A stretch of 64,000 nt of DNA, from NCBI RefSeq assembly GCF_016654015.1, contig NZ_JAEPWM010000001.1:1116001-1180000 (forward strand), in the 5' to 3' direction. Positions 18,638 to 27,414 of the stretch are shown here, in pieces. Position numbers and translations under genes: made by a program. This stretch comes from Ramlibacter ginsenosidimutans (GTDB lineage Bacteria; Pseudomonadota; Gammaproteobacteria; Burkholderiales; Burkholderiaceae_C). The notes under the pieces were generated by a model. That model was not told the DNA's origin. It was given only the letters and a program-made list of their open reading frames with translations, and ran no database searches. Within the stretch, counting starts at the first letter, position 1, and every line of letters starts with the position of its first letter.

Positions 18638-19252
18638 TCATTTGCTGACCGCCAGCTTCACGCCGAAACCGATGAGGCACACCCCGGCAAGTTTGGTGAG
18701 CGTGCGCCCGATCAGCGGGTTGGCGCGCATGCGCTCGGCGAGGAAGTGCGTCAGCAGGACGGCCGTGAGGCCGTAGAGAAAGGTGAGGACGGCCACCGTC
18801 ACAGCCATGGCGGCGAAGGTCAGCAGGCCCGCGTGCCGCGCCGGGTCGACGAACAGCGGGAAGAAGGCCATGTAGAACACGATGGCCTTGGGATTCAGCA
18901 AGGTGATCACCGCCGCCTGCTTGAAGTAGTGATGCGGCTCGATGTGAAGAATGGGCGCGGAGCCGGGCTTGGCCAGCAGCATCCTGGCGCCGAGCCAGGC
19001 GAGGTAGACGGCACCCGCCCACTGCACCGCATGGAAGGCGGCCGGATACGCGACCAGCAAGGTGGCCACGCCTGCCACCGCAGCCCACATCAGCACCTGG
19101 TCACCGGCGATCACACCGAAGGTCGCCCCCAGTCCGCCCTTGATACCGCCCTTCCCTGTCGAGGTGATCAGCGCCAGGTTGCCTGGGCCGGGGATGGCGA
19201 GAAAGATCAGGATCGCGACGACGAATGCGCCGTAGTCTTTAACGCCGAACAT
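18638..19252 (-). CDS. LysE/RhtB-family amino-acid exporter
   Basis: This 204-residue membrane protein has about six hydrophobic segments and the LysE family start (IFLAIPGPGNLALIT, with the PGP motif). It exports an amino acid or homoserine-lactone-like compound; the substrate cannot be told from sequence. Although unrelated in function, it sits within the mnmG-rsmG-parA-parB run, 26 bp after rsmG and 61 bp before parA. I believe this order recurs in Comamonadaceae. Confidence 0.88.
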   Translation of the reverse strand: MFGVKDYGAFVVAILIFLAIPGPGNLALITSTGKGGIKGGLGATFGVIAGDQVLMWAAVAGVATLLVAYPAAFHAVQWAGAVYLAWLGARMLLAKPGSAPILHIEPHHYFKQAAVITLLNPKAIVFYMAFFPLFVDPARHAGLLTFAAMAVTVAVLTFLYGLTAVLLTHFLAERMRANPLIGRTLTKLAGVCLIGFGVKLAVSK

Positions 19253-19278
19253 GGACCGCCTCCAGGTGAAGGCCGAGT

Positions 19279-19956
19279 TTAACTGCCGGCAGCCGGCGAT
19301 CCCGGCTCGATGCGGCGACGCATCCAGACGATGCAGCGTTCGGCCGACAGTTCAGGCACGATCAATTGTTCCACGTGGAACGCTTCGGCTGCCGGCGGCA
19401 GCGCGGCGAGCTCCGCGTCGGGCCGCTTGCCCTTCATGGCCAGCCAAACGCCGCCTGCGGCGAGGGCGCCTTCCGACCAGGTGACGAAGTCCGCCAGCGA
19501 AGCGAAGGCGCGGGAACTCACGACCTCATAGGGGCCGGCCAGCTGCTCCACCCGGTCGTGCAGGCCGCGGAGGTTAGGCAGCCTCAGCTGCACGGCCACT
19601 TGCTGGATAAAGGCGGCCTTCTTGCCCACCGTATCGACGCAGTCGACGTGGATCTCCGGGCAACAGACGGCGATCACCACGCCCGGCAACCCGGCCCCCG
19701 AGCCCACGTCCAGCAAGCGGACCGCCCTGCCCCCGGTCTGTCGCCGCAAGGCAGGCACGGCCGCCAGGCTGTCGAACAGGTGCTGCACGAGCATCTCGTC
19801 CGGGTCACGGACAGCCGTGAGGTTGTAGACCTTGTTCCACTTGGCGATGAGCTCGAGATAGGCGAGCAACTGCTCCTGCTGGCGCACGCCGAGCTCGATA
19901 CCAAGGGCGGCCGCCGCGGCAACCAGTCGGGCGCTCGGATCCGATGCCGCACTCAT
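19279..19956 (-). CDS. rsmG: 16S rRNA (guanine-527 N7)-methyltransferase RsmG
   Basis: The 225-residue methyltransferase modifies G527 of 16S rRNA using S-adenosylmethionine. It shows KWNKVYNLTAVRDPDEMLVQH and the SAM-binding glycine motif LDVGSGAGLPGVVIA. The later segment KKAAFIQQVAVQL is also typical. It lies 43 bp after mnmG on the same strand, the classical gidA-gidB pair. A parS site (19367-19382) is embedded near its 3' end, encoding the AFHVEQ stretch. Confidence 0.95.
   Translation of the reverse strand: MSAASDPSARLVAAAAALGIELGVRQQEQLLAYLELIAKWNKVYNLTAVRDPDEMLVQHLFDSLAAVPALRRQTGGRAVRLLDVGSGAGLPGVVIAVCCPEIHVDCVDTVGKKAAFIQQVAVQLRLPNLRGLHDRVEQLAGPYEVVSSRAFASLADFVTWSEGALAAGGVWLAMKGKRPDAELAALPPAAEAFHVEQLIVPELSAERCIVWMRRRIEPGSPAAGS
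19367..19382. other. parS site inside rsmG
   Basis: The sequence TGTTCCACGTGGAACG differs from a perfect TGTTCCACGTGGAACA palindrome by one base. It is a variant of the ParB-binding consensus TGTTTCACGTGAAACA. It lies in the coding sequence of rsmG, about 2.2 kb upstream of the parB start. Confidence 0.85.
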
Positions 19957-19999
19957 TCCGGGAGACTCCGCACCGCGCGTCGAAAGATGGGCCGGCGGT

Positions 20000-21952
20000 T
20001 CATGCCGCCTTCTGCCCGTTCTGGTTCGCAGCTTCGGCGAAGCCCTTGAACTTGTTCTTCTTCAGGTGGACCAGCAGCAGGGAGATGGCCGCAGGCGTCA
20101 CGCCGGAAATGCGGGAGGCCAGGCCCAGCGTTTCCGGTCGATGCTTGTTCAGCTTCTGCCGCACCTCGATGCTCAGCGCCGGCACCTGCATGTAGTCGAG
20201 TTCGGGCGGGAGCTTCAGGCCCTCGTAGTACGCGGCGCGCTCCACTTCGTCCTTCTGGCGCTCGATGTAGCCGGAGTACTTGGCGCCGATTTCGATCTGC
20301 TCCACCACCGGCGCGTACAGCACGTCCAGCGTTTCACGTGAAACAGCGTCGCTCCTCCAGCGGCCACCCTCCATCGAAACCAGCGCTTCGTAGCCCACGT
20401 CGGGCCGGCGCAGCAGGTCGCCGAGGTTGTACTCATGGTCGATTGAGACGCCGAGCACCCTCTTCGCTTCCGCGTCGGAGAGGATGCGCGGATTCACCCA
20501 GGTCGCCTTGAGCCGCTCGGTTTCACGTGAAACAGCGTCGCGCTTGCGGCAGAAAGCGTCCCACTGCGCGTCGCCGACCAGTCCCATCGCGCGCCCTGCC
20601 TCTGTCAGCCGAAGGTCGGCGTTGTCCTCCCGCAGCTGCAACCGGTATTCGGCCCGGCTGGTGAACATGCGGTAAGGCTCGGTCACGCCCTTGCTGATCA
20701 GGTCGTCGACGAGCACGCCAAGGTAGGCCTGGTCGCGGCTCGGCAGCCAGGCTGCTTCGCCCCTGGCCTGCAGAGCCGCATTGAGTCCGGCGAACAGGCC
20801 CTGGGCCGCGGCCTCCTCGTAGCCGGTGGTCCCGTTGATCTGGCCGGCGAAGAACAGGCCTGCGATCGCCTTGGTCTCGAAGCTCGCCTTCAGCCCGCGC
20901 GGATCGAAGTAGTCGTACTCGATCGCATATCCGGGCCGCAGGATGTGGGCCCGCTCCAGCCCGGGCAACGTGCGCACGAGGCCCAGTTGCACGTCGAAAG
21001 GCAGGCTCGTCGAAATGCCGTTCGGGTAGAACTCGTTGGTCGTGAGTCCTTCCGGCTCCAGGAAGACCTGGTGGCTGTCCTTGTCCTTGAAGCGGTTGAT
21101 CTTGTCTTCGACGCTGGGACAGTAGCGGGGCCCCACCCCCTCGATGCGGCCGGTGAACATCGGGCTGCGGTCGAAGCCGGAGCGGATGATCTCGTGCGTT
21201 CGCTCGTTGGTGTGCGTGATCCAGCACGGCACCTGCCGCGGGTGCATGTCGGCGCGGCCCATGAAGCTGAACACAGGCACCGGGTCCAGATCGCCGGGCT
21301 GCTCCTCGCATCGCGAGAAATCGATCGTGCGACCGTCGATGCGCGGCGGCGTCCCGGTCTTGAGCCGGCCCTGCGGCAGCTTCAGCTCCTTCAGCCGGGC
21401 CGACAGGGACACCGCCGGCGGGTCGCCGGCCCGCCCAGCCGCGTAGTTCTGCAGGCCGACGTGGATCTTGCCGTCGAGAAAGGTCCCCGCGGTCAGGACC
21501 ACCGCCCTGCCCCGGAACCGGATGCCGACCTGCGTCACGGCGCCGACCACGCGGTCGCCCTCGACCATCAGGTCGTCCACGGCCTGCTGGAACAAGGTGA
21601 GGTTGGCCTGGTTCTCAAGCCGGCGCCGGATCGCGGCCTTGTAGAGGATGCGGTCCGCCTGCGCCCGGGTGGCGCGCACCGCCGGTCCCTTGCTGGAGTT
21701 GAGGATGCGGAACTGGATGCCGGCTTCGTCGGTGGCAATCGCCATCACGCCGCCGAGGGCGTCCACCTCCTTCACGAGATGGCCTTTGCCGATCCCGCCG
21801 ATCGAGGGGTTGCAGGACATCTGTCCCAGCGTCTCGATGTTATGGGTGAGGAGCAGGGTCTTGCAGCCCATGCGCGCAGAGGCGAGGGCCGCTTCGGTGC
21901 CGGCATGGCCGCCACCGACCACGATGACGTCGAATTCTTCGGGATACAACAT
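20000..21952 (-). CDS. mnmG: tRNA uridine 5-carboxymethylaminomethyl modification enzyme MnmG
   Basis: This 650-residue FAD enzyme, with MnmE, installs cmnm5 at U34 of tRNAs. The Rossmann motif [17 protein letters not shown] is at the N-terminus. Family signatures follow: [45 protein letters not shown], and the C-terminal helical domain. The ATG at 21952 is the family start; an 11-residue extension is not conserved-looking. It heads the minus-strand run to parB. Two parS sites (20330 and 20519) each encode the residues AVSRET within it. Confidence 0.97.
   Translation of the reverse strand: MLYPEEFDVIVVGGGHAGTEAALASARMGCKTLLLTHNIETLGQMSCNPSIGGIGKGHLVKEVDALGGVMAIATDEAGIQFRILNSSKGPAVRATRAQADRILYKAAIRRRLENQANLTLFQQAVDDLMVEGDRVVGAVTQVGIRFRGRAVVLTAGTFLDGKIHVGLQNYAAGRAGDPPAVSLSARLKELKLPQGRLKTGTPPRIDGRTIDFSRCEEQPGDLDPVPVFSFMGRADMHPRQVPCWITHTNERTHEIIRSGFDRSPMFTGRIEGVGPRYCPSVEDKINRFKDKDSHQVFLEPEGLTTNEFYPNGISTSLPFDVQLGLVRTLPGLERAHILRPGYAIEYDYFDPRGLKASFETKAIAGLFFAGQINGTTGYEEAAAQGLFAGLNAALQARGEAAWLPSRDQAYLGVLVDDLISKGVTEPYRMFTSRAEYRLQLREDNADLRLTEAGRAMGLVGDAQWDAFCRKRDAVSRETERLKATWVNPRILSDAEAKRVLGVSIDHEYNLGDLLRRPDVGYEALVSMEGGRWRSDAVSRETLDVLYAPVVEQIEIGAKYSGYIERQKDEVERAAYYEGLKLPPELDYMQVPALSIEVRQKLNKHRPETLGLASRISGVTPAAISLLLVHLKKNKFKGFAEAANQNGQKAA
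20330..20345. other. parS site 1 inside mnmG
   Basis: CGTTTCACGTGAAACA matches 15 of 16 bases of the parS consensus TGTTTCACGTGAAACA. It is coding sequence for mnmG. The downstream bases GCGTCGC are identical at the second copy, giving a 21-bp repeat 189 bp apart. Confidence 0.92.
20519..20534. other. parS site 2 inside mnmG
   Basis: GGTTTCACGTGAAACA matches 15 of 16 bases of the parS consensus. It encodes the same AVSRET residues as the copy at 20330, in the same reading frame. Confidence 0.92.
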
Positions 21953-22059
21953 GGGAGGAGCGCCGAACCGGGCGCAGGGGGCCACTCTTGGCCTGTGGCA
22001 GGGAGGGGCCGATTTTACGGGGCTGCGACGAAAGCTGCCGGCCGTGATGCAATGCGCCC

Positions 22060-22656
22060 ATGAAAGTCCTCGTGTTCGCGGGCAGCACGCGCAGCGGCTC
22101 CTTCAATCGCAAGCTGGCGCGCGAAGTCGCCGCCATGACGCGCGAGCGCGGCGCCGAAGTCACGCACCTCGAACTGGGCGACTACAACATCCCCATGTAC
22201 AACGCGGACCTGGAAGCCAGCGGCACGCCGGACGACGTGATGAAGCTGAAGTACGTGTTCCATGAGCACCCCGCCTGGATCGTCTGCACGCCCGAATACA
22301 ACGCGAGCTACCCGGCCCTGGTGAAGAACACGCTGGACTGGCTTTCCAGCCCGGTGAAGAGCGACCCGGTCTGGAACGACGACTTCCGCTTCAGCCGCGG
22401 CAAGGTCGTGGGCGTGCTGAGCGCCTCGCCCGGTGCGCTCGGCGGCCTGCGCTCGCAGAGCCACCTCATCCCCTTGCTGCTGAACCTGCAGTGCTGGGTG
22501 GTGCCGCGCACGTTTGCGCTGGGCCATGCGGGCACGGCCTTCGACGCGCAGGAGCGGCTGGCGGACGACGCCAGCCGGCGCCGCGTCGCCGCCGTAATCG
22601 AACAAACCCTCTGGGCTGCGAGTCGCTTGCAGTCAGAGCAAACCGCTACGAAATAA
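22060..22656 (+). CDS. NADPH-dependent FMN reductase
   Basis: The 198-residue flavodoxin-fold protein has the FMN phosphate loop [13 protein letters not shown] and the conserved [21 protein letters not shown] segment of the FMN_red/ArsH/chromate reductase family. It reduces FMN, quinones or metals with NAD(P)H. The gene begins at ATG 22060, divergent from mnmG, and is followed five bases later by the YkgJ-type gene, suggesting co-transcription. Confidence 0.9.
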   Translation: MKVLVFAGSTRSGSFNRKLAREVAAMTRERGAEVTHLELGDYNIPMYNADLEASGTPDDVMKLKYVFHEHPAWIVCTPEYNASYPALVKNTLDWLSSPVKSDPVWNDDFRFSRGKVVGVLSASPGALGGLRSQSHLIPLLLNLQCWVVPRTFALGHAGTAFDAQERLADDASRRRVAAVIEQTLWAASRLQSEQTATK

Positions 22657-22661
22657 AGAGC

Positions 22662-22919
22662 ATGGACTGTCGTCCGGGATGCGGTGCCTGCTGCATCGCG
22701 CCCTCGATCACTTCCCCGATCCCGGGCATGCCCCACGGTAAGCCCGCGGGCGTGCGCTGCGTGCAACTTGATGACGCGAACCGCTGCCGCCTGTTCGGCC
22801 GGCCCGAGCGGCCCGATTTCTGCGGCGGCCTGCAGCCCTCGAGCGAGATGTGCGGAAGCTCCAGCGCGCATGCGCTCACGTGGCTGGCGGCACTCGAACG
22901 CGCGACTTCGCCGGCCTAG
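22662..22919 (+). CDS. YkgJ-family cysteine-cluster protein
   Basis: This is an 85-residue protein with the Cys pattern CRPGCGACC near the start and further cysteines in VRCVQ, NRCRLF, DFCGG and EMCGSS. This layout defines the small YkgJ/CxxCxxCC (PF03692) family, thought to bind zinc or an iron-sulfur cluster. It follows the FMN reductase by five bases, so a joint redox role is possible but not shown. It ends by overlapping the convergent Crp gene by four bases. Confidence 0.8.
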   Translation: MDCRPGCGACCIAPSITSPIPGMPHGKPAGVRCVQLDDANRCRLFGRPERPDFCGGLQPSSEMCGSSSAHALTWLAALERATSPA

Positions 22920-23626
22920 ACCCCGACGCCGAACTGCTCCAGGCGCGGCACCGACGCGATCGCGATACGGCCGTAGCCCAGTTCGATCGCCCCTTCGCGC
23001 ATCAGCCCGTGCAGCTCCTTGCTGAGCGTCTGGCGGGAGACGCCCAGCATCATCGCGAGCGCCTCCTGCGACACCGGAACGACCCGCCGCGGATCGCGCG
23101 CCTGGCTCGCATCGCCGCGCGCGAGCAGCAGCAGCCGGCGCGCCACACGCGCGCGCGTGGATCGCAGCGTCGCATCCTCCACCATTCCGTACAGCGAGCG
23201 CACGCGGCCCGCCAGCAGGCGGCACACGCCGAGCGCGAACGCCGGCCGCTTCATCATGCGATCGAAGTCCGCACGCGCAAGCGCCAGCACTTGCGTGTCG
23301 CCGGCCGCGGTCGCATCGTGGGTGCGCGCCTGCCCGTCGATCAGCGAGATCTCGCCGAACCAGTTGCCCGCTTCCAGCACCGCCAGGATCGCTTCCTTGC
23401 CGTCTTCGCGCAGGCTGGACGCCTTGATGCCGCCCGAGAGCACGCCATAGAACGCGCCCTGCCCCGGCGGCACCACATCGCCCTGGCGGAACAGCATCTC
23501 GCCCGCCGCGTAGTGCTGCCGCTCGCACGCCCCAACCAGGGCCTTGCGGTCCGCGACCGGCAAGGCCGAGAACCACGGGTTCACGGACATGCGGCGCAGC
23601 AACTCGGCCGGCGTGGGGAGGGTCAC
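22916..23626 (-). CDS. Crp/Fnr-family transcriptional regulator
   Basis: The 236-residue regulator has a cyclic-nucleotide-like beta-barrel (about 25-140, with [21 protein letters not shown] and [12 protein letters not shown]). A C-terminal winged helix contains the recognition segment [21 protein letters not shown]. There are no N-terminal Fnr cysteines, so it is not an Fe-S oxygen sensor; cAMP or another effector is possible. I use the GTG at 23626. A TTG at 23689 is in frame but lies inside the promoter (TTGACC, 18 bases, GACAAT) and cannot be the start. ATG 23590 is an alternative. Confidence 0.85.
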   Translation of the reverse strand: MTLPTPAELLRRMSVNPWFSALPVADRKALVGACERQHYAAGEMLFRQGDVVPPGQGAFYGVLSGGIKASSLREDGKEAILAVLEAGNWFGEISLIDGQARTHDATAAGDTQVLALARADFDRMMKRPAFALGVCRLLAGRVRSLYGMVEDATLRSTRARVARRLLLLARGDASQARDPRRVVPVSQEALAMMLGVSRQTLSKELHGLMREGAIELGYGRIAIASVPRLEQFGVGV

Positions 23627-23654
23627 GAGAGGGACAGTCAGGAGGTGGGACTTC

Positions 23655-23690
23655 CCTGCATTGTCCAAATCTTGACAGTGAGGGGTCAAG
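23655..23690 (-). promoter_or_regulatory. Promoter and inverted repeat of the Crp-family gene
   Basis: On the minus strand TTGACC (23689-23684) is followed after 18 bases by GACAAT, a good sigma-70 promoter for the Crp gene. The -35 lies within the inverted repeat CTTGAC, eight bases, GTCAAG (23671-23690). TTGAC/GTCAA half-sites resemble Fnr/Dnr-type boxes, although the eight-base spacing is longer than the usual four. The site is shared with the divergent HD gene, so it may control both. Confidence 0.5.
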
Positions 23691-23724
23691 CCCCGGCGAA
23701 GAATGGCCGCCAGGAGACTGCTTC

Positions 23725-24303
23725 ATGAACGCACGCGCCCGCTTTCTTCGCATGCAGGACAGCACTGCCGCCGACTGGCAGGTGATCGCCGGCGAGTTCA
23801 TGCCGTTCGCGCAGGCCCTGCCCGATCGCGTGGTGAAGCACCTGCAGATCCTGCAGGGCGACTACGGCGGCTTTCCGGTCGACCGCTACACCCACTCGCT
23901 GCAGACCGCCACGCGGGCGCTGCGCGACGGCCGCGACGAGGAGTACGTGGTGTGCGCCCTGCTGCACGACATCGGCGACACGCTGGGCGCCTTCAATCAT
24001 CCCGACATCGCGGCCGCCGTCCTCAAGCCCTTCGTGAGCGAAGCGAATCACTGGATGGTGCAGAACCACGGCATCTTCCAGGGCCACTACTTCTTCCATC
24101 ACCTGGGCCTGGACCGCAACATGCGCGACCAGTTCAGGGACCATCCGCACTACGCGCGCACCGAGGAGTTCTGTGCGCTCTACGACAACCCCGCATTCGA
24201 CCCTGAAGCGGAGACCCTCCCCATCGAGGAGTTCCTGCCCATGCTGCGGCGGGTCATGGCGCAGCCGCGCAACTCGATCTACCTGAAGAAGGAGAACCCA
24301 TGA
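23725..24303 (+). CDS. HD-domain protein, PhnZ/MIOX-like
   Basis: The 192-residue protein has an HD metal site: H near YTHSLQTA, then LLHDIGD, then a further His-rich segment NHGIFQGHYFFHHLG, and a late acidic PAFDPE. The order resembles the mixed-valent diiron HD oxygenases (PhnZ, TmpB, MIOX-like) more than nucleotide phosphohydrolases, but this is my inference from the spacing. It is translationally coupled to the class II aldolase by a four-base ATGA overlap, so both probably act on one pathway. AGGAG precedes the ATG. Confidence 0.78.
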   Translation: MNARARFLRMQDSTAADWQVIAGEFMPFAQALPDRVVKHLQILQGDYGGFPVDRYTHSLQTATRALRDGRDEEYVVCALLHDIGDTLGAFNHPDIAAAVLKPFVSEANHWMVQNHGIFQGHYFFHHLGLDRNMRDQFRDHPHYARTEEFCALYDNPAFDPEAETLPIEEFLPMLRRVMAQPRNSIYLKKENP

Positions 24304-25055
24304 ACATCGCATCCCTGCGCGAAGTCGTCAGCGCCGAGGAGTGGCAGCTGCGCGTCGACCTCGCCGCCGCCTACCGCCTCGTCGCGCACTACGGCTGGAG
24401 CGACCTCGTCTTCACGCACATCAGCGCGCGCATCCCCGGCCCGGAGCATGCGTTCCTGATCAACCCCTACGGGCTGATGTTCGACGAGATCACCGCGTCC
24501 TCGCTGGTGAAGGTCGACCAGGACTGCAACAAGCTGATCGACGCGCCCTTCCCCGTGAACCCGGCGGGCTTCGTGATCCACAGCTGCATCCACCAGGGGC
24601 GCGACGACGCGGGCTGCGTGCTGCACACGCACAGCCGCGCAGGCGTGGCCGTGAGCGCGCAGAAGGCGGGCGTGCTGCCGATCTCGCAGCAAAGCACCTT
24701 CGTGCTGGCTTCGCTCGCGTACCACGACTACGAAGGCGTGGCCCTGCGCGACGACGAGAAGCCCAGGCTGCAGCGGGACCTCGGCGACAAGAATTTCCTG
24801 GTGCTTCGCAACCACGGCCTGCTCACCGTGGGCCGCACCATTCCCGACGCCTTCCTCTCGATGTACACCTTCGAGAACACCTGCCGCATCCAGATCGACG
24901 CGCAAGCGGGCGGCGAACTGGTCTACGTCGACCCGCGCATCCTCACCGGGATGGAAAAGGTGATGAAGACGGTGACCGCGGGACAGGGCGCGAACATCGC
25001 CTGGCCGGCGCTGCTGCGCAAGCTGGACAAGCTCGACCCCTCGTACCGGACCTGA
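24300..25055 (+). CDS. Class II aldolase/adducin family protein
   Basis: The 251-residue protein has the zinc-binding aldolase fold. The zinc histidines are in LHTHSRAGVAVS and RNHGLLTVG, and the early segment VFTHISARIPGPEHAFLINPYG is the typical substrate-phosphate region. Members cleave or epimerise sugar phosphates such as fuculose-1-phosphate or ribulose-5-phosphate; many in this size class have unknown substrates. It overlaps the upstream HD gene by four bases. Confidence 0.87.
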   Translation: MNIASLREVVSAEEWQLRVDLAAAYRLVAHYGWSDLVFTHISARIPGPEHAFLINPYGLMFDEITASSLVKVDQDCNKLIDAPFPVNPAGFVIHSCIHQGRDDAGCVLHTHSRAGVAVSAQKAGVLPISQQSTFVLASLAYHDYEGVALRDDEKPRLQRDLGDKNFLVLRNHGLLTVGRTIPDAFLSMYTFENTCRIQIDAQAGGELVYVDPRILTGMEKVMKTVTAGQGANIAWPALLRKLDKLDPSYRT

Positions 25056-25059
25056 GCGG

Positions 25060-25923
25060 CTAAGCAGCCGCCCTCGCGGCGGCCTGCCGCGCCAGCGCGG
25101 GCGCGGCCACCGGCGGGATGACGTGCCCCGGCCTGGGATCGTGCTCCAGCACCATGACTTCCTTGCGCGTCATCCGCAGCTGGCCGAACATGGTCGCGAA
25201 CGCCACGTCCTTCGCGTCGCGTCCGGTGCCGATGCGCACCACCCGATCCACCGGCGCCATGCCGGTCGGATCGAACAGCATCCATTGACCATCCAGCCAG
25301 GCTTCGAAGACCGCATGGAAGTCCTGCGGCGGCTCGTCGAACCAGACATAGCCCACCACGAGGCGCGCCGGGATGTTGAGCGCACGGCAGAAGGTGATGC
25401 CCAGGTGCGCGAAGTCGCGGCACACGCCCGTGCGGTGCTGGAACACCTGTTGCGCGGTGCTGTTCGAGTCGGTGCTGCCCGGCTTGTACGCGACGTTCGC
25501 GCGGATCCACTCCTCGATCGCGTGCACGCGCGCATAACCCGGGGCGAGCTCCCCGAACAGGCGCACCGCTTCGTTGGACAGGAGGTCCGACTCGCAATAG
25601 CGGGTGGCGAGCAGGTAGGGGAAGATCTCGTCCGGCACCTCGGCCACCGGGCGCTCGCGCAGGCTCGTGTCCGGCGCCGGCGTGTGCACCTCGACCTCGG
25701 CCTTGTACTCGACGCACAGGGGTCCGGGTTGCGCGTCGAAGCGCAGGAGGCGATTGCCGCTGCGCGGGTCCACGTAGCGGTGCGGCGTCACGCCCGAGGA
25801 GATCGCGAGCGACTCGCTCACGATGTCCTGCGTGGGCCAGTGCGCCGCTTCGATGTTGAAGCAGAAGTGCGTGGGCGACTCGACCTCGTACTCCAGGAGG
25901 ATGTCGACAGTGGAGAGGTGCAT
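25060..25923 (-). CDS. Transglutaminase-like cysteine protease family protein
   Basis: The 287-residue cytosolic protein has an N-terminal bacterial transglutaminase-associated domain. A core follows with Cys in GVCRDFAHLG, His in QDFHAVFEAW and Asp in LFDPTG, the complete catalytic triad. The family is usually found with circularly permuted ATP-grasp and alpha-E proteins; none of these is near, so its substrate is unknown. The ATG at 25923 has AAGG six bases upstream; a TTG at 25938 is an alternative. Convergent with the aldolase. Confidence 0.85.
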   Translation of the reverse strand: MHLSTVDILLEYEVESPTHFCFNIEAAHWPTQDIVSESLAISSGVTPHRYVDPRSGNRLLRFDAQPGPLCVEYKAEVEVHTPAPDTSLRERPVAEVPDEIFPYLLATRYCESDLLSNEAVRLFGELAPGYARVHAIEEWIRANVAYKPGSTDSNSTAQQVFQHRTGVCRDFAHLGITFCRALNIPARLVVGYVWFDEPPQDFHAVFEAWLDGQWMLFDPTGMAPVDRVVRIGTGRDAKDVAFATMFGQLRMTRKEVMVLEHDPRPGHVIPPVAAPALARQAAARAAA

Positions 25924-26022
25924 CCGGCGCCTTGGCAAGGGAGATACCTCATCATAGGCAGCGGCCCCTCCGCCGCGAAGCGTCTGGGACCAGCGCCGCG
26001 TGTAGGACGGCGCGCAGCCGCG

Positions 26023-27306
26023 TTACTTGCCGAACAGGCCGCGCAGGCTTTCGCCGATCCGGTCGCCCGCACCCGCCCCCGCGGCCGTCCCGGCCCCGGG
26101 CATCACCAGCGTGCCGATCGCTGCGCCGACCATGGCGCCCCGGGTGAGCATGACGCTCGGCTCGTCCACCGTTCCCCTGACCTCCAGCGGAACGCCCAGC
26201 GCACCCCGGCTGCTCGCCACGTCCACGTTGACGCGGCCGCTGAGCGCCTTCGCCGGCGAAATGGACACGCTGCCGGTCGCCGACAGCGCGCCGGACGTCG
26301 CGACCAGGTTGGTCAGATGCACCGCCTTGCCCTGCGTGTTCACCTGCCCCGCCAGCTCATCGAGGCGGGTCGTGCCACCGCGGCTCAGGCCCACCGTCTG
26401 CACGGCCTTCTGCAGGTCGATGCCCTGAACCACGGCGTTGTGCACGGTGAACCGCGTCTGCGTGGCGAGCACGTCCGCGATCTGGCCCGGCTCGTGGTAT
26501 TCGGCGCGCAGGGTGGTCTGCGCCTGCAGCTTGCCGGTGAGCGGCTTGCTCGGCGCGGTGAGCGCGGCCACTTCGACGTTCTCGGTCGCAAGCTGGCCCG
26601 TGAGCAGCTGGCCGCCGGCCTTCCCGGCCTGCAACTGCAGCTTGCCCGTGATGCGTCCGCCGCCGATGTCCACGTGCAGCGGCCACTGCGCGCCAGCCCG
26701 CTCGATGTGCCCCTGCGTGCCCGCCAGGCGACCCTGCACGATCTTGAACGCGGCCTCGTCCAGCAGGCCGTCGCTGCCCAGTTCCGCCTGCACGTCGGCG
26801 GTCATGCGCATGCCCTTCTCGTCGATCCACGTGATGTCGTCGAACACCGCACGGTGCGGCACCAGGTCGACGGCGCCGTGGCCCTGCGCCCGCGCGGGGG
26901 CAGCAGCGCCCCTGGGAGCCGCCTTCTCGCGCCGCTGCATCGCTGCACCGATCGCGGCGATGCCCGTCTGCGGCAACACCGCCTTGCGCACGGTTAGCGT
27001 CGCGATCTCGAGCCGTCCGGACAGGAGCGCCGCATAGACGGGCCGCGCCTCCACGCGGGCGATCGTGAGCGGCGCCGGCCGCGTCTGCACCTGCACGTCG
27101 TCGGCCGCCACGGCGGGAAGCGGCCACAAATCGATCGACAGGCTCCCGAGCTTCAACGGGACGCCGAGCGCTTCGCTCGCCTGCCGCTCCACGCGTCCGC
27201 GGAAATCATCGGTGCGCAGCCACTGCTGCAGCGCGACGGCGGCGCCAACCACCAGCAACAGCAGCGCGACCATCAGCACTGCCACCCACTTCAAGACCTT
27301 TGCCAT
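26023..27306 (-). CDS. AsmA-family protein
   Basis: The 427-residue protein starts with one membrane anchor (VAVLMVALLLLVVGAAVALQQW) and continues as a mostly beta periplasmic domain. The C-terminal AsmA-like part contains repeats of TGKLQ/ISPAKALSG type and ends in a Gly/Ala-rich tail. AsmA/TamB-like proteins are thought to form lipid-transport bridges or influence outer-membrane assembly. At 427 residues it is shorter than E. coli AsmA (617). The ATG at 27306 was chosen because upstream in-frame codons lack coding character. Confidence 0.8.
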   Translation of the reverse strand: MAKVLKWVAVLMVALLLLVVGAAVALQQWLRTDDFRGRVERQASEALGVPLKLGSLSIDLWPLPAVAADDVQVQTRPAPLTIARVEARPVYAALLSGRLEIATLTVRKAVLPQTGIAAIGAAMQRREKAAPRGAAAPARAQGHGAVDLVPHRAVFDDITWIDEKGMRMTADVQAELGSDGLLDEAAFKIVQGRLAGTQGHIERAGAQWPLHVDIGGGRITGKLQLQAGKAGGQLLTGQLATENVEVAALTAPSKPLTGKLQAQTTLRAEYHEPGQIADVLATQTRFTVHNAVVQGIDLQKAVQTVGLSRGGTTRLDELAGQVNTQGKAVHLTNLVATSGALSATGSVSISPAKALSGRVNVDVASSRGALGVPLEVRGTVDEPSVMLTRGAMVGAAIGTLVMPGAGTAAGAGAGDRIGESLRGLFGK

Positions 27307-27414
27307 GCCCCATTGTCCCCATGCGGAGCAGCAGCCCCAAGCGTGCACGATTCGCGTGCAACGGCTAGCATCGATTTGTTCACATCCGCCACAGCGCAAA
27401 CCAAGGAAACAACG

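Noticed and set aside
23627-23689. TTG start for the Crp-family gene at 23689
   Set aside because: The TTG is the first bases of the -35 box (TTGACC, then GACAAT after 18 bases), so transcription would start downstream of it.
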